A stretch of DNA of 32,101 nucleotides. Source: Natrialba taiwanensis DSM 12281 (GTDB taxonomy: Archaea > Halobacteriota > Halobacteria > Halobacteriales > Natrialbaceae). The notes under the pieces were generated by a model. The model saw nothing but the letters and a program-made list of their open reading frames with translations. It made no database searches and had not been told where the DNA came from. Below are positions 1 through 8,193 of the stretch, piece by piece. Each line of letters starts with the position of its first letter. Position 1 is the first letter of the stretch. The DNA is taken from the NCBI RefSeq assembly GCF_000337595.1, contig NZ_AOIL01000050.1, positions 15,482-47,582 on the forward strand. Reading direction: 5' to 3'. Both the position numbers and the translations under genes were made by a program.

Positions 1-31
1 ACAACTGTTCGAACGTAGTTGGCGTACTCAT
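1..31 (-). CDS. Probable start of an unidentified gene, cut by the window edge
   Basis: On the minus strand an ATG at 31-29 opens a frame reading MSTPTTFEQL before the window ends. A GGGAG purine run lies about five bases upstream, and an AT-rich stretch near 97-107 (reverse strand reads CTTATGCTAT) could be its TATA box with a leader of about 40 nt. Only ten codons are visible, so no family can be named. It would follow the methylthiotransferase gene in the same direction. The claim rests only on start-codon context. Confidence 0.35.
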   Translation of the reverse strand, partial: MSTPTTFEQL

Positions 32-122
32 TTATCTCCCGGGACAGCACACCGCCGTGCTGCCGCCAGGTTCACCATCGGTTAGGGGGTGTGATAGCAT
101 AAGCCAGTCGGTGCCCTGAACT

Positions 123-150
123 CGTCAGTCGTCAGTTGCCAGTCGCCGAT
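123..150. repeat. Heptamer tandem repeat (CGTCAGT-like)
   Basis: Four 7-bp units are in phase: CGTCAGT, CGTCAGT, TGCCAGT, CGCCGAT. They lie in the non-coding spacer downstream of the methylthiotransferase gene. A related heptamer series occurs at 24911-24935. Confidence 0.6.
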
Positions 151-260
151 CGTCCCCCTTCCTGCCCGTTCCGTACACTCGTACTGAGTCCATTATGACC
201 GCTGGCGAGTTCAGCGGAACAGAGACGGAGCAGTCGCGGTCGCTCGATCGGCGCGAGGCG

Positions 261-1514
261 TCACACCGGCTCGCCGAAGGCGTACATCGTCTCGTGGGCC
301 GTCACGTCGACGTCGATGAAGTCGCCGGGTTCGATCCCGTGCTCGCTCGCGTTTTGAACGATGATCTGTCTGTACGCGGAGTCCCGACACTTCACGGAGT
401 CGGCGGTCCCCTCCTCGACGACGAGCACGTCCTCGCGACGCTCGCCGACCATGTCCGCGTAGGCGTCGGCGACGATGTCGCGCTTGACTTCGCTCATCTC
501 CTTCGAGCGCTCCTTCTTGATCGTGCCGCCGAGGCCTTTCATGTCGGCGGCGTCGGTCCCCGGCCGCTTGGAAAAGCGGGTCACGTTGATCTTTTCGGGG
601 CGGGTTTCGCGGAGCAGCGCCATCGACTGCTCGTGATCGTGGTCCGTTTCCGTCGGGAAGCCGACGATGAAGTCCGTCGAGAGCGTCCAGTAGTCGAGCG
701 CCTCGTCGAAGGTCTCGACGACCTCGACGTACTCCTCGACCTGGTGCTGGCGGCGCATATCGCCGAGTACGTCGTCGCTGCCCGACTGGACGGGCGCGTG
801 CAGGAACCCGTAGAGTTCGTCGTACTCGGCGAACACGTCGGCCAGTTCCTCGCGGATGCCGTGGACCCCCTTCGGGTTGGCCATCCCGACGCGAACCCGG
901 AAGTCGCCCTCGAGTTCACAGATTTCGGCGAGCAGGCGGTGGAGCTTGCGCTCGCCCTCGTCCCAGCCGTAGACGCCGGTGTCCTGGCCCGTAATTCGAA
1001 TTTCCTTCGCGCCAGCGTGGATCAGGGCGCGAGCCTTCTCGACGTTCTCCTCGATCGACGGGGAGTCGATCTTGCCCGTCGCGTGCTTGGTGATGCAGTA
1101 CGAGCAGTTCGACATACACCCCCGAGCGATCGGGAGGATGCCGACGACGCCGTCCAGAATCGGTTCGGCGTCGGGCGTCGTCGTCGGACACTCGCCGTTG
1201 GTTACGGCCTCGGGGACCTCGTCCCAGTGAAGCACCTGGCCGTCGACATCGGCCTGAGCGAACTCTTCGCCCTGTGCGAGGGCCATACAACCGGTGATAA
1301 AGAGGTCGGCTGTCTCCTCGGAGAGTTCTTCGGCCCGCCGGAGCATGTTGCGCTCGGTTTTCTCGACGACGGTACAGGTGTTGAGGATGGCGACGTCGGC
1401 CTCGTCGGGGCCGTCGACCTGGTGGTGGCCGGCATCGCGGAGCCGTCGCTCGATCTCGCGGCTCTCGCCGCGATTCGATGTACAGCCGTATGTTTCGATG
1501 TGATAGCGGGCCAT
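261..1514 (-). CDS. tRNA (t6A37) methylthiotransferase, archaeal radical-SAM type
   Basis: This enzyme is predicted to convert t6A at position 37 of ANN-decoding tRNAs to ms2t6A, using two iron-sulfur clusters and SAM. The 417-residue protein has the methylthiotransferase order. The N-terminal domain carries cysteines C11, C47 and C76 for the auxiliary cluster. The radical-SAM core has CMSNCSYC (C133, C137, C140). A C-terminal TRAM-like region runs from about 355 to the end (DVLVVEEGT...VDVTAHETMYAFG). Length and layout fit the archaeal/eukaryotic MtaB-CDKAL1 branch rather than bacterial MiaB. The ATG start directly precedes the conserved ARYHIETYGCTSN. A CTTTTG element on the coding strand (1545-1550) lies about 34 bases upstream. 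The long open frame on the opposite strand is a GC-rich shadow. Confidence 0.93.
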   Translation of the reverse strand: MARYHIETYGCTSNRGESREIERRLRDAGHHQVDGPDEADVAILNTCTVVEKTERNMLRRAEELSEETADLFITGCMALAQGEEFAQADVDGQVLHWDEVPEAVTNGECPTTTPDAEPILDGVVGILPIARGCMSNCSYCITKHATGKIDSPSIEENVEKARALIHAGAKEIRITGQDTGVYGWDEGERKLHRLLAEICELEGDFRVRVGMANPKGVHGIREELADVFAEYDELYGFLHAPVQSGSDDVLGDMRRQHQVEEYVEVVETFDEALDYWTLSTDFIVGFPTETDHDHEQSMALLRETRPEKINVTRFSKRPGTDAADMKGLGGTIKKERSKEMSEVKRDIVADAYADMVGERREDVLVVEEGTADSVKCRDSAYRQIIVQNASEHGIEPGDFIDVDVTAHETMYAFGEPV

Positions 1515-1582
1515 CCGTTGTGATTCGGTTCAGGGTCGGGAAGGCAAAAGCCCGACGGATCGGGGCTCTCGAACTCGTCCGC

Positions 1583-2602
1583 TCACGTCATCCCGTACTC
1601 CTCCGCGAGTCGCTCGTAGTTGTCATCGAGGACGTTGATCGTCGCGATCAGCGCACCGAGGACGACCGGGCCGAAGAACAACCCCATCACGCCGAACGCG
1701 TACACGCCGCCGAGGACGCCGAGGATGATGACGGCGGGATTGAGCTGGGCGTACCGATCGACGACGATCGGCCGCAGGTAATCGTCGGAGATGCCGACGA
1801 TGACCGCACTGTAAGCGAACAACGCGACGGCCAGGATCGGCTGGTTCATCGCCAGGAGATAGACGACCGCGGGTCCCCAGACCAGAAACGCCCCGACCAG
1901 CGGGATGAGCGCGAGCACGATCATGATGACCGTCCAGAAACCGGCGTTCGGAATGCCGGTCGCAAAGAGGCCGAGCCCGGCGATAATCCCCTGGATGAGC
2001 GCGATCAGGACGTGACCCGCGAGGACGGCCCACATGACCTCGTCGAGTTCAGTGTAGAACTCGTCTTGCACATCCGACGGAAGCGGCGTTACGTCGCGAA
2101 TCCAGGCCAGGAGCTTGTCCCCGTCTCGGAGGAGGTAGTAGAGCAGAAACAGGGCGACGCCAAACCCGACCAGGGCGTGCGTGAGGACGCCGATCCAGGC
2201 CGTCGTCTGTTCGACGAGAACGGAGCCGAGCTGTTGTGCCGAATCCGAAAGCGTGGCCGCCAGGTCGACCTCGTACCCGGTTTCGGCCGCGATGTAGCGC
2301 TCGATCTCTGCGACCTGGAGCGTTTCCGAATCGAGATTCTGGAGCATCCGCGCCGCGTCGTCGGCGACCGCCGCGAGGACGATAACGAACGGAACGATAA
2401 ACACGGTAATCGCGAGCGCCAGGAGGGCAAACGCCGAAACCGTCGGCGAAAACCGTCGTTCGAGACGGCCCTGGAGCGGATACAGGACGAAGGCGAGCAA
2501 AATCGCCATCAGAATGTACTGGAGAAACGGCACGACGAGCTGCCAGGAGAGGTATGCAAAGATCGCGACGAGCGTGAGGAGATACCCCTTGCTGATGTTC
2601 AC
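1583..2602 (-). CDS. AI-2E family transporter (PerM-like permease)
   Basis: This 339-residue polytopic membrane protein has the AI-2E/UPF0118 pattern. Two or three hydrophobic helices lie near the N-terminus, followed by a hydrophilic stretch of about 80 residues, then five or more helices. The latter include a VGAFLVWGPA segment and a conserved C-terminal block rich in G-V-F-G-P (GVMGLFFGPVVLGALIA). Substrates of haloarchaeal members are unknown, and the family name does not imply autoinducer transport. I chose the GTG at 2602 (protein starts MNISKGYLL). A clear TATA-like TTTTATC sits about 28 bases upstream at 2625-2638. The frame remains open to an ATG at 2653, but that would place the promoter inside the gene. 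Confidence 0.85.
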   Translation of the reverse strand: MNISKGYLLTLVAIFAYLSWQLVVPFLQYILMAILLAFVLYPLQGRLERRFSPTVSAFALLALAITVFIVPFVIVLAAVADDAARMLQNLDSETLQVAEIERYIAAETGYEVDLAATLSDSAQQLGSVLVEQTTAWIGVLTHALVGFGVALFLLYYLLRDGDKLLAWIRDVTPLPSDVQDEFYTELDEVMWAVLAGHVLIALIQGIIAGLGLFATGIPNAGFWTVIMIVLALIPLVGAFLVWGPAVVYLLAMNQPILAVALFAYSAVIVGISDDYLRPIVVDRYAQLNPAVIILGVLGGVYAFGVMGLFFGPVVLGALIATINVLDDNYERLAEEYGMT

Positions 2603-2624
2603 GAGTGAACCGACCACGCTCGCC

Positions 2625-2638
2625 GGGATAAAATTGCT
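2625..2638 (-). promoter_or_regulatory. TATA box of the AI-2E permease gene
   Basis: Reverse strand reads CAATTTTATCCCGG, centred about 28 bases before the GTG at 2602. This is the spacing expected for a leaderless haloarchaeal transcript, and it decides the start of this gene. Confidence 0.6.
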
Positions 2639-2756
2639 ACCGGCATCAATCAATCTCCGCCGTTCAACCGGTCGCGAGACCCCTTACCTGCGGAAAGAGC
2701 GAGCCGACTGGCGGAGACACGTCGCCGTCTCCGTTCACCCTGTCGCTGCTCCGGAC

Positions 2757-3440
2757 CTAGTCCTCACGGTCGGCGACCGTTGCAGCGGGGACGGCCTGCC
2801 GGACGCCGTGGACGGCGCGCTTGGCGTTGGCCCGACTGGTGTAGCCCTCGCCGCTGTCGGCGAGGATGTTGCCGTTCCAGTGGACCAGCCGCCACCGCCA
2901 CTCGTCGGCGCGGTCCTGGTAGACTTCGAAGCGGCTGGTGCGGCCGAATTGGGCGTCTGTTCCCGTTTCAGCCGTTTCCTCCGCGCTCTCCCCACTGGAA
3001 CCGTCCATTTCCGCCGCGTCGTCCACCACGTCAGTTCCGGCGTCGACTCCCGGTGAAAGCATCACGGGATCGGGCCCCGACGCGTCGACATCGGTGTCGT
3101 CGACGATTCGGGCGGTTTCGTTTTCCTCGTCCCACTCGAGTTCGATTTCGAACTCGACGGTGGCGGGGCGGTCGGCGTCTGCTGTGTCCGTAGCTTCGTC
3201 CTCGTCGTCTTCATCGCCCTCGTCTGCGTCAGCCGGCTCGCGTTCGGCTTCGAGTTCGAGGTCGACCTGTGATGGGATCGTTACGGAGACGGTTCGGTCG
3301 TCGTTCTCGTCACCGAGCAGGTGAATTGGACGCTCGTCCTCGATAGCGACGGCGAGGTCTCGAAACAGTGCTCCGAGTTCATCTCGGTCGACGGCCGTCT
3401 CTCGTTCCAGTTCGAACTCCGGGGGGTGGTCGTCGTCCAT
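2757..3440 (-). CDS. Amphi-Trp domain plus DUF1508 (YegP-like) protein
   Basis: This is a soluble 227-residue, very acidic protein. Residues 1 to about 112 resemble the haloarchaeal amphi-Trp domain (paired strands ending in VEFEIELEWDEE), interrupted by an Asp/Glu linker at 66-90. A low-complexity acidic linker follows at about 113-165. Residues 168-217 match DUF1508: FEVYQDRADEWRWRL, then NGNILADSGEGYTSR and a final helix. The two-domain order is that of the HVO_2922-type family. No biochemical role is established. DUF1508 domains in bacteria are often dimeric and stress-associated, which is only weak guidance. An AT-rich CATTACAC on the coding strand about 27 bases upstream of the ATG supports the start. 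Confidence 0.8.
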   Translation of the reverse strand: MDDDHPPEFELERETAVDRDELGALFRDLAVAIEDERPIHLLGDENDDRTVSVTIPSQVDLELEAEREPADADEGDEDDEDEATDTADADRPATVEFEIELEWDEENETARIVDDTDVDASGPDPVMLSPGVDAGTDVVDDAAEMDGSSGESAEETAETGTDAQFGRTSRFEVYQDRADEWRWRLVHWNGNILADSGEGYTSRANAKRAVHGVRQAVPAATVADRED

Positions 3441-3486
3441 GGCGGAGGGTACGGCGCGCGAGGGTGTAATGGTTGCTGACGATTAC

Positions 3487-3540
3487 GGTTCGGGTTCGGG
3501 TACGGATTCGGATTCAAATTCGATTTCGGATTCGAATCCG
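3487..3540. repeat. Degenerate hexanucleotide repeat (GGTTCG/GATTCG)
   Basis: Nine successive hexamers vary around GATTCG, from GGTTCG to AATCCG. They lie in the 272-bp spacer (3441-3712) between the amphi-Trp gene and the small membrane protein. Otherwise I see nothing firm in this spacer. The phase that reads Gly/Asp-Ser dipeptides belongs to a 43-codon frame at 3469-3600 that has no promoter. Confidence 0.6.
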
Positions 3541-3712
3541 GCTCCAGTCGAGACCCGAATCAGCGACCGACTCGACGGCGATGGTACGTTGTTCCAGTAG
3601 TGGAATGAGTTCTTCGTTCGGAACTCGGATTGAAAGTGACCCGGCTGTTCGGTGACTACGTGTGCGAACTCGCCGACAGAAGGCCTATTACCCGATCAAT
3701 CGAGTAACGCCT

Positions 3713-3904
3713 ATGGTTGACTGGTCGTTTGATTATACCGTCGCTATCCTAATCACCGTCACCGTCATCCTCTCCGCGTTAGATGTCTTGGGTACTACGC
3801 AGGCGATCGCTATGCTGTTCATCACCGGATCTGCCCTGCTGTTCTGGATTGCGAAATACGTGTTACGAGGATACTCGGACGCGACGCAGGATCCGAATGA
3901 ATAA
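3713..3904 (+). CDS. Small two-helix membrane protein, function unknown
   Basis: This 63-residue protein starts MVDWSFDYTV. It has two hydrophobic segments (about 9-24 and 29-46) and a short charged tail ending DATQDPNE. I do not recognise a family beyond small haloarchaeal membrane proteins. The ATG at 3713 is preferred over the upstream in-frame start at 3662, because the extra residues are basic and not membrane-like. The downstream zinc-protein frame is open from an ATG overlapping the end of this gene, but its more likely start is at 4020. Confidence 0.6.
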   Translation: MVDWSFDYTVAILITVTVILSALDVLGTTQAIAMLFITGSALLFWIAKYVLRGYSDATQDPNE

Positions 3905-4019
3905 GGGCAAACGGGCCGCGACACGGATCGCGCGGCGGATCGGGCCCCACCCCGCTGGTCGCCGAGAAAGGGTGACCGAGGCCGGAGTGCTTTTGTCGGC
4001 GCGCTGTCTTCGCTCGCTC

Positions 4020-5033
4020 GTGACTTCCCGCGAGTGGGACATCGACCGGCGCGTCGTATTCGATCGAGACGAGTTCACCTGCCAGCACTGCGAAAGCGCG
4101 GGTGACGAGGAGACGCTTCGGCTGTATCCAGTCGGCACCGTCCCGACCGACGGCCCGGTCCACGAGAGTTCACTCGTGACGGTCTGTTCGACGTGTGCGG
4201 CTGTCCTCCGGGACGACGCCCGACCTGCTCGCGAGCGGAGCGCCGTCGACTCGGCTGCTTCGATCGACGCGGACGGCCCAGCAGCGCTGGCGGCTATCGC
4301 TCCCGACGAACTGTTCGCGCTCGTCCACGAGACGACCCGCAAGCAGGGAACGGCAGTCTCCGATGTCGCCGCGTTCGCCTCGTTCGCGACGACACTCCCG
4401 TCCGCGCTTGCGGGCTCCGACGGCGACACTGCCGGGAGTGCGGGTAGCACCGATAGCACCGATAGCGCTGATCGCGCCGAGAGCCCCGTGAGTCCCGAAA
4501 GCACTGCTCCTGCAACTGGAGACGAGACTGACGGTGAAACTGCGGATACAGCCCCTGAATCGAGCGTCGACGACCTATCACGCGAGTTCGTCACCGCTCG
4601 GCGCACGCTCTTGCTCACGCTCTCGGTCGTCGACCGCCGCCTTGCCCGTCTCGACCAGTTCGAGAGCGACGCAACCGAGTCGGCAGCAGCGCCGCTGCTA
4701 CTCGACTTCGTCGACACGGCAACGAAACTGCAGTCGGAACTCCACGACCTCGTCTCGCTGGCCGAACTCGTGGCCGCATCGATCGGTCGGTGCCACAACT
4801 GCTTCGAGCCGCTGGCCGTCGCTGCTCCCGGCGGACCGGCTCCATCACAGCCCTGCCCGACCTGTGCCCAGTCCCCCCGCGATACCGAGGCGTGGCACCG
4901 CGCCGATTCGAACGTCGTCGACTTCGAACGCCTCTTTTCGGCGACGAACGACACCCTCCGCGACGCCGCGGCCACGACCGAGACGCTCACCGAGCGAACG
5001 ACGGCACTCGCAACTGAACTCGTCGAAAAATAG
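4020..5033 (+). CDS. HNH-endonuclease-like zinc protein with two Cys pairs at each end
   Basis: This 337-residue protein opens MTSREWDIDRRVVFDRDEFTCQHC, the pattern of haloarchaeal HNH-type proteins. C21/C24 and C56/C59 would bind one zinc ion. A low-complexity Ser/Asp/Thr linker follows (about 125-190), then a helical region. A second four-cysteine zinc site (C258, C261, C279, C282) comes before a C-terminal helix of about 55 residues. The catalytic His-Asn-His triad is not obvious, so nuclease activity is uncertain. The frame is open upstream to an ATG at 3897 and a GTG at 3972. I chose the GTG at 4020 because a GTGCTTTTG element lies about 27 bases before it and the upstream extension is basic, unlike the rest of the protein. 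Confidence 0.65.
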   Translation: MTSREWDIDRRVVFDRDEFTCQHCESAGDEETLRLYPVGTVPTDGPVHESSLVTVCSTCAAVLRDDARPARERSAVDSAASIDADGPAALAAIAPDELFALVHETTRKQGTAVSDVAAFASFATTLPSALAGSDGDTAGSAGSTDSTDSADRAESPVSPESTAPATGDETDGETADTAPESSVDDLSREFVTARRTLLLTLSVVDRRLARLDQFESDATESAAAPLLLDFVDTATKLQSELHDLVSLAELVAASIGRCHNCFEPLAVAAPGGPAPSQPCPTCAQSPRDTEAWHRADSNVVDFERLFSATNDTLRDAAATTETLTERTTALATELVEK

Positions 5034-5072
5034 CGCGAAAACGGTCGGCGCTCGTGGGTCGGCGTCGCGTGT

Positions 5073-5801
5073 CTACAGGTCGGTCGCCGCTTCGAGTGTG
5101 ATATCGATTGCGCGGCCGACGTTGTTCTTTGCCTTTTCAGGGAGTTCGTCGTCCTCGGTGTCGGTTCCCTTCTGGGTCCCCTCGACGAGGTTGCCGTCGA
5201 CGGTACAGATCGCGCCGGCGCGCAGCCCCTTCCGGCGGGCGAGCGTGAAGATCGATGCGGCTTCCATCTCGACGGCGAGCAGCCCTGCGTCCTCCCAGTC
5301 GGTGATGTACGCGTCGGTCTCGGCGTAGTACGCGTCGTCCGAGGCGATCGGGCCGACGTGAACCTCCTCGTCGTTCGCTTCCGCCGAGTCGACGAGCGAC
5401 GAGAGCACGTCGTAGGACGGAACGGCCGGGTAGGAGACGTCCTCGTAGCGCTTGGACGTGCCCTCGTTCTTCGCTGCGCCGTTGGCGACGATCATGTCGC
5501 CGATCTCGATGCCCGATTGGAGTGCGCCGGTCGTTCCGACGCGCACGAAGGTCTCGACCCCGACGTTCGCGAGTTCTTCGACGGCGATGGCGGCCGAGGG
5601 GCAGCCGATCCCGGTCGAACAGATCGTCAGCTCGCGGCCCTCGTAGGTGGCGTTGACGACCTTGTATTCGCGGTTCTGAGCGACCGTCTCGGACTCGTCG
5701 CAGTGGTCTGCGATCCGGTCGACGCGACCGGGGTCCCCGGGGACGAGTGCGATATCGGTCAGGTCACCCTCCTCAACCAGTAGATGTGGTTGTGTACCCA
5801 T
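5073..5801 (-). CDS. Nucleoside phosphorylase, uridine phosphorylase type
   Basis: This cytosolic enzyme of the PNP/UDP family splits a nucleoside with phosphate into a free base and (deoxy)ribose 1-phosphate. The 242-residue protein shows the family motifs in order: PGDPGRV (21-27), which binds phosphate; STGIGCPSAAI (62-72); RVGTTG (87-92); and the VEMEAA ribose-binding motif near residue 176. Overall similarity is to uridine phosphorylases, but haloarchaeal paralogues differ in base preference, so uridine is a best guess. A T-rich promoter element (reverse-strand CTTTTTTCTC) lies about 31 bases upstream. Its product, ribose 1-phosphate, is the presumed input of the kinase and isomerase encoded at 6296-7231 and 8194-9177. 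Confidence 0.88.
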   Translation of the reverse strand: MGTQPHLLVEEGDLTDIALVPGDPGRVDRIADHCDESETVAQNREYKVVNATYEGRELTICSTGIGCPSAAIAVEELANVGVETFVRVGTTGALQSGIEIGDMIVANGAAKNEGTSKRYEDVSYPAVPSYDVLSSLVDSAEANDEEVHVGPIASDDAYYAETDAYITDWEDAGLLAVEMEAASIFTLARRKGLRAGAICTVDGNLVEGTQKGTDTEDDELPEKAKNNVGRAIDITLEAATDL

Positions 5802-5857
5802 ACCGTCGCCTTCCGCGGGTGGCGAGAAAAAAGATTCGAGAGCGACGGAGTCGACCG

Positions 5858-6157
5858 TCAGTCAGCCGAGACGACGACCTCCTCCGGATAGACGGTGACT
5901 GCGGCGTCGTCGACGCGGAACGTCACCTCCTCGACCGCCCGCGGCATCCCCGTGTTCGTGTCCTCGAAGAGGGCATCGAGGGCCTCGGGGTCGACGTAAT
6001 CGTACAGACGGGTGCTAGCTGCTGTCACGTCTTCGTCCCGGAAGCGTGCCAGTGCTGTCGCAGCGGCGATACTCGGTGGTTCCGATGCTGTTCGATCGTA
6101 CCGGACGCGCCGCCCGAGTTCGCATCCGTAGGACTTGCGTGGCCTTTGATCTGTCAT
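5858..6157 (-). CDS. HalOD1 output-domain protein
   Basis: This 99-residue soluble protein consists almost entirely of the HalOD1 domain, with a helical half (about 28-63, including RLYDYVDPEALDALFED) followed by beta strands (VEEVTFRVDDAAVTVYPEEVVVS). HalOD1 occurs fused to haloarchaeal response regulators or alone, and its partner is usually unknown. Here it stands alone upstream of the nucleoside phosphorylase in the same direction, with a 56-bp gap, so co-transcription is possible. An AATTAGCATA element on the coding strand lies about 33 bases upstream of the ATG, and a small hairpin lies in the leader. Confidence 0.75.
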   Translation of the reverse strand: MTDQRPRKSYGCELGRRVRYDRTASEPPSIAAATALARFRDEDVTAASTRLYDYVDPEALDALFEDTNTGMPRAVEEVTFRVDDAAVTVYPEEVVVSAD

Positions 6158-6165
6158 GTCTCTCC

Positions 6166-6181
6166 GTCACGTCTCCGTGAC
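6166..6181 (-). other. Leader hairpin upstream of the HalOD1 gene
   Basis: GTCAC, a six-base loop and GTGAC lie 9-24 bases before the start codon, inside the predicted leader. The stem is short and its role is unknown. Confidence 0.3.
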
Positions 6182-6295
6182 TTTCTATGCTAATTGCCAA
6201 CGGGATCGCCCATATAGCTACCGTCAGACAACATGGGGTGAGAACGCCGGACGGCGTCGACATCGCCCCACTCGAGCGTATGACGTATTTTTCGG

Positions 6296-7231
6296 TTAGA
6301 ATCGCGTTCTGAGAAACCCTTCGACTGCCGGTCTCGTCGGCGCACTTCGAGCCCCCTCCTGGCTCGCTGTCAGGGCCCCGCAAGCGTTTGCGAACTCGAG
6401 AGCGCGTTCGATATTCGACTCGGCCTCGAGTTCAGGTGTCGAGTCGGCTGTGAGTGTCGCCAGCGTGTCGACTCGGTCGAGGAGTGTCGCGATGAAGCCG
6501 GCAGCGAAGGCATCGCCGGCACCGGCCGTGTCGACGGTTTCGACGTCGAACCCCGGGTGGACGTACGAGCCGGCGGGGGTGTGAACTTCCGCGCCGTCGC
6601 CGCCGTATTTGACGGCGACGATGCGGTCGTCGAAGTCGGAGCCGACGTACTCGTCTTCGAGGAGGGCAGCGATTTCGCGGTCGTTTGCGAAGACGATATC
6701 GGCAGCAGCGAGCGCGTCGGTGTAGTCGCGGTCGCCGAGTCGTCGGCCGGGGTCGAAACTGACGGTGAGGCCGGCCTCGGTCGCCGTGCAGGCGATAGCC
6801 GCGGCGGTATCCGGGCGCTGACTCGTCAGGTGGACGTGATCGGCGGTTCGAATCCGTTCTCGATCGAGATCGGCCGGCGTCACCGCCTCGTTGATGCCGT
6901 CGTTGCCGAGGACGGCAACCTCCCCGTCGTCGTCGACGAGCAGGTACTTGACGGCCGTTTCGGCACCGTCGACGACGCGGAGCCCATCGAGGGTGACCCC
7001 AGCAGCCTCGAGTTCGCGGCTGGCGAGCAGTCCGTTGTCGTCGTCACCGACGCTGCCGATAAGGCCGGTATCGACGGCGAGTGTTGCGAGTGCGGTCGCG
7101 ACGTTTCCGGCGCTCCCGCCGCCGGACTGGTGCTGGGAGCGGATCGCAGCCTCGCAGTCGGCCTCGGGGAGCCTGTCGACGCGCAGCGTCACGTCCCAGT
7201 TGACGTGACCGGCAGTGAGCACCCTGACCAT
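6296..7231 (-). CDS. PfkB-family sugar kinase (candidate ribose-1-phosphate kinase)
   Basis: This 311-residue ribokinase-fold kinase has the N-terminal substrate motif SGGGSAGN (36-43) and the C-terminal PfkB signature DTAGAGD (234-240), with D240 as catalytic base. Domain length is normal for the family. The PfkB family alone does not identify the substrate. In haloarchaea a PfkB-type kinase phosphorylates ribose 1-phosphate to ribose 1,5-bisphosphate in the non-carboxylating pentose bisphosphate pathway. Because this gene sits between a nucleoside phosphorylase and the ribose-1,5-bisphosphate isomerase, I infer the same role. It follows the DUF63 gene by 32 bp but has its own AGACTTTTC element about 28 bases upstream. 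Confidence 0.8.
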   Translation of the reverse strand: MVRVLTAGHVNWDVTLRVDRLPEADCEAAIRSQHQSGGGSAGNVATALATLAVDTGLIGSVGDDDNGLLASRELEAAGVTLDGLRVVDGAETAVKYLLVDDDGEVAVLGNDGINEAVTPADLDRERIRTADHVHLTSQRPDTAAAIACTATEAGLTVSFDPGRRLGDRDYTDALAAADIVFANDREIAALLEDEYVGSDFDDRIVAVKYGGDGAEVHTPAGSYVHPGFDVETVDTAGAGDAFAAGFIATLLDRVDTLATLTADSTPELEAESNIERALEFANACGALTASQEGARSAPTRPAVEGFLRTRF

Positions 7232-7263
7232 GCACCGAACCGACGACCGCCGGCGAGAAAAGT

Positions 7264-8085
7264 CTAGGCAACTGCGAACAGAACGACGTTGTGAATCCCC
7301 GGTCCGAAGCCGACGGCCGCGATGAACGCAAGTAGTAGTCGGGCCTGCCGCGGCGCGTCCTCGACGTACTCGCGGAACAGTCCGAGGACGCCCATCACGA
7401 GGGCGACCTTGACGACGACGAACAGCCAGCCCGCGCCGATGAACTCGGCGGTCGGCAGCGCGGAGCCGGCATTGAGTATGAGTGCCGAGAGGGGGACTTC
7501 CTCGCCGGCGTTAAGAACGTCGTAGCCGATGGCCGTCGAGACGGCGTCGAGTGCGTGGCCGAAAATGACGAGCACACCGGTCGTGGCCGTGACTGCGGCG
7601 ACATCGGTAAACCAGAGTCCGAGGATTAGCCAGGCGATGGCAGTCGCGATACCCGCGGCGACGACGGCGATAACGGACCAGAACGGTTCGAACGTTCCGG
7701 ACTCGATACTCTGGAGGAGTGCGAACATCGTAAAGACGACGAAGAAGCCGGTGCCGACGGTCCCGAGAACGCGTTCGATCGTGGGCTGGAGCCCGCCCGT
7801 ATAGATGAAAATCGAGAGAATCCAGACGAGCCCGGCCCCGGTCGCCGTGATGAGGTAGACTGTCGGCGTGGCAAACAGGACCTCGATCGAATCCGGATAG
7901 GCCTCGAACCGGTGCAGGACGTGTAACGTCGCCCCGAACATCATCCACGGGGTCAACGCGAGAACGGTCCGGTCGGTGACCGGCGGATCGAGCGCCCACA
8001 GCAGTGCGACGACACCCCCCAGCACGGCGAGCAGCGGTACCAACAGGTACCACGGTGGCAGCACGAATCCCTCAGGCAATACCAT
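7264..8085 (-). CDS. DUF63 family membrane protein
   Basis: This 273-residue integral membrane protein has about seven or eight hydrophobic helices and belongs to DUF63, a largely archaeal family with no known function. The segment PPWYLLVPLLAVLGGVVAL is followed by conserved helices including LTPWMMFGATLHVLHRFEAYP and GHALDAVSTAIGYDV. I chose the ATG at 8085 (MVLPEGFVLPP) over a GTG at 8103, because an AT-rich GTGTTAGTTAC lies about 27 bases before 8085. Its place between the isomerase and the PfkB kinase invites, but does not prove, a transport or scaffold role for pentose or nucleoside metabolites. Confidence 0.85.
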   Translation of the reverse strand: MVLPEGFVLPPWYLLVPLLAVLGGVVALLWALDPPVTDRTVLALTPWMMFGATLHVLHRFEAYPDSIEVLFATPTVYLITATGAGLVWILSIFIYTGGLQPTIERVLGTVGTGFFVVFTMFALLQSIESGTFEPFWSVIAVVAAGIATAIAWLILGLWFTDVAAVTATTGVLVIFGHALDAVSTAIGYDVLNAGEEVPLSALILNAGSALPTAEFIGAGWLFVVVKVALVMGVLGLFREYVEDAPRQARLLLAFIAAVGFGPGIHNVVLFAVA

Positions 8086-8193
8086 ACCCCCTACTGTCGA
8101 CACCAGTAACTAACACTTTCCGATCAGCGGTGACACTTCGGGGTGGAAGATGGTCTCGAACGCGGACACAGGGCGGCGCTCCATGTCTGGGAG

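Noticed and set aside
195-1523. Long open frame antisense to the methylthiotransferase gene
   Set aside because: High GC at third positions keeps the opposite strand open. The minus-strand product has all family motifs, while this frame gives a Val/Asp/Leu-rich product without any recognisable domain.
1478-2608. Long plus-strand frame over the AI-2E permease gene
   Set aside because: It is a shadow of a clear membrane protein. Its product is an Arg/Asp-rich string with no domain.
3863-4990. Long minus-strand frame over the HNH-like gene
   Set aside because: It is Ser/Arg/Ala-rich shadow translation. The plus-strand frame carries paired zinc cysteines.
6843-6860. GGTTCGAATCC resembling a tRNA T-arm
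   Set aside because: It lies inside the PfkB kinase gene, and no acceptor or anticodon arms fold around it.
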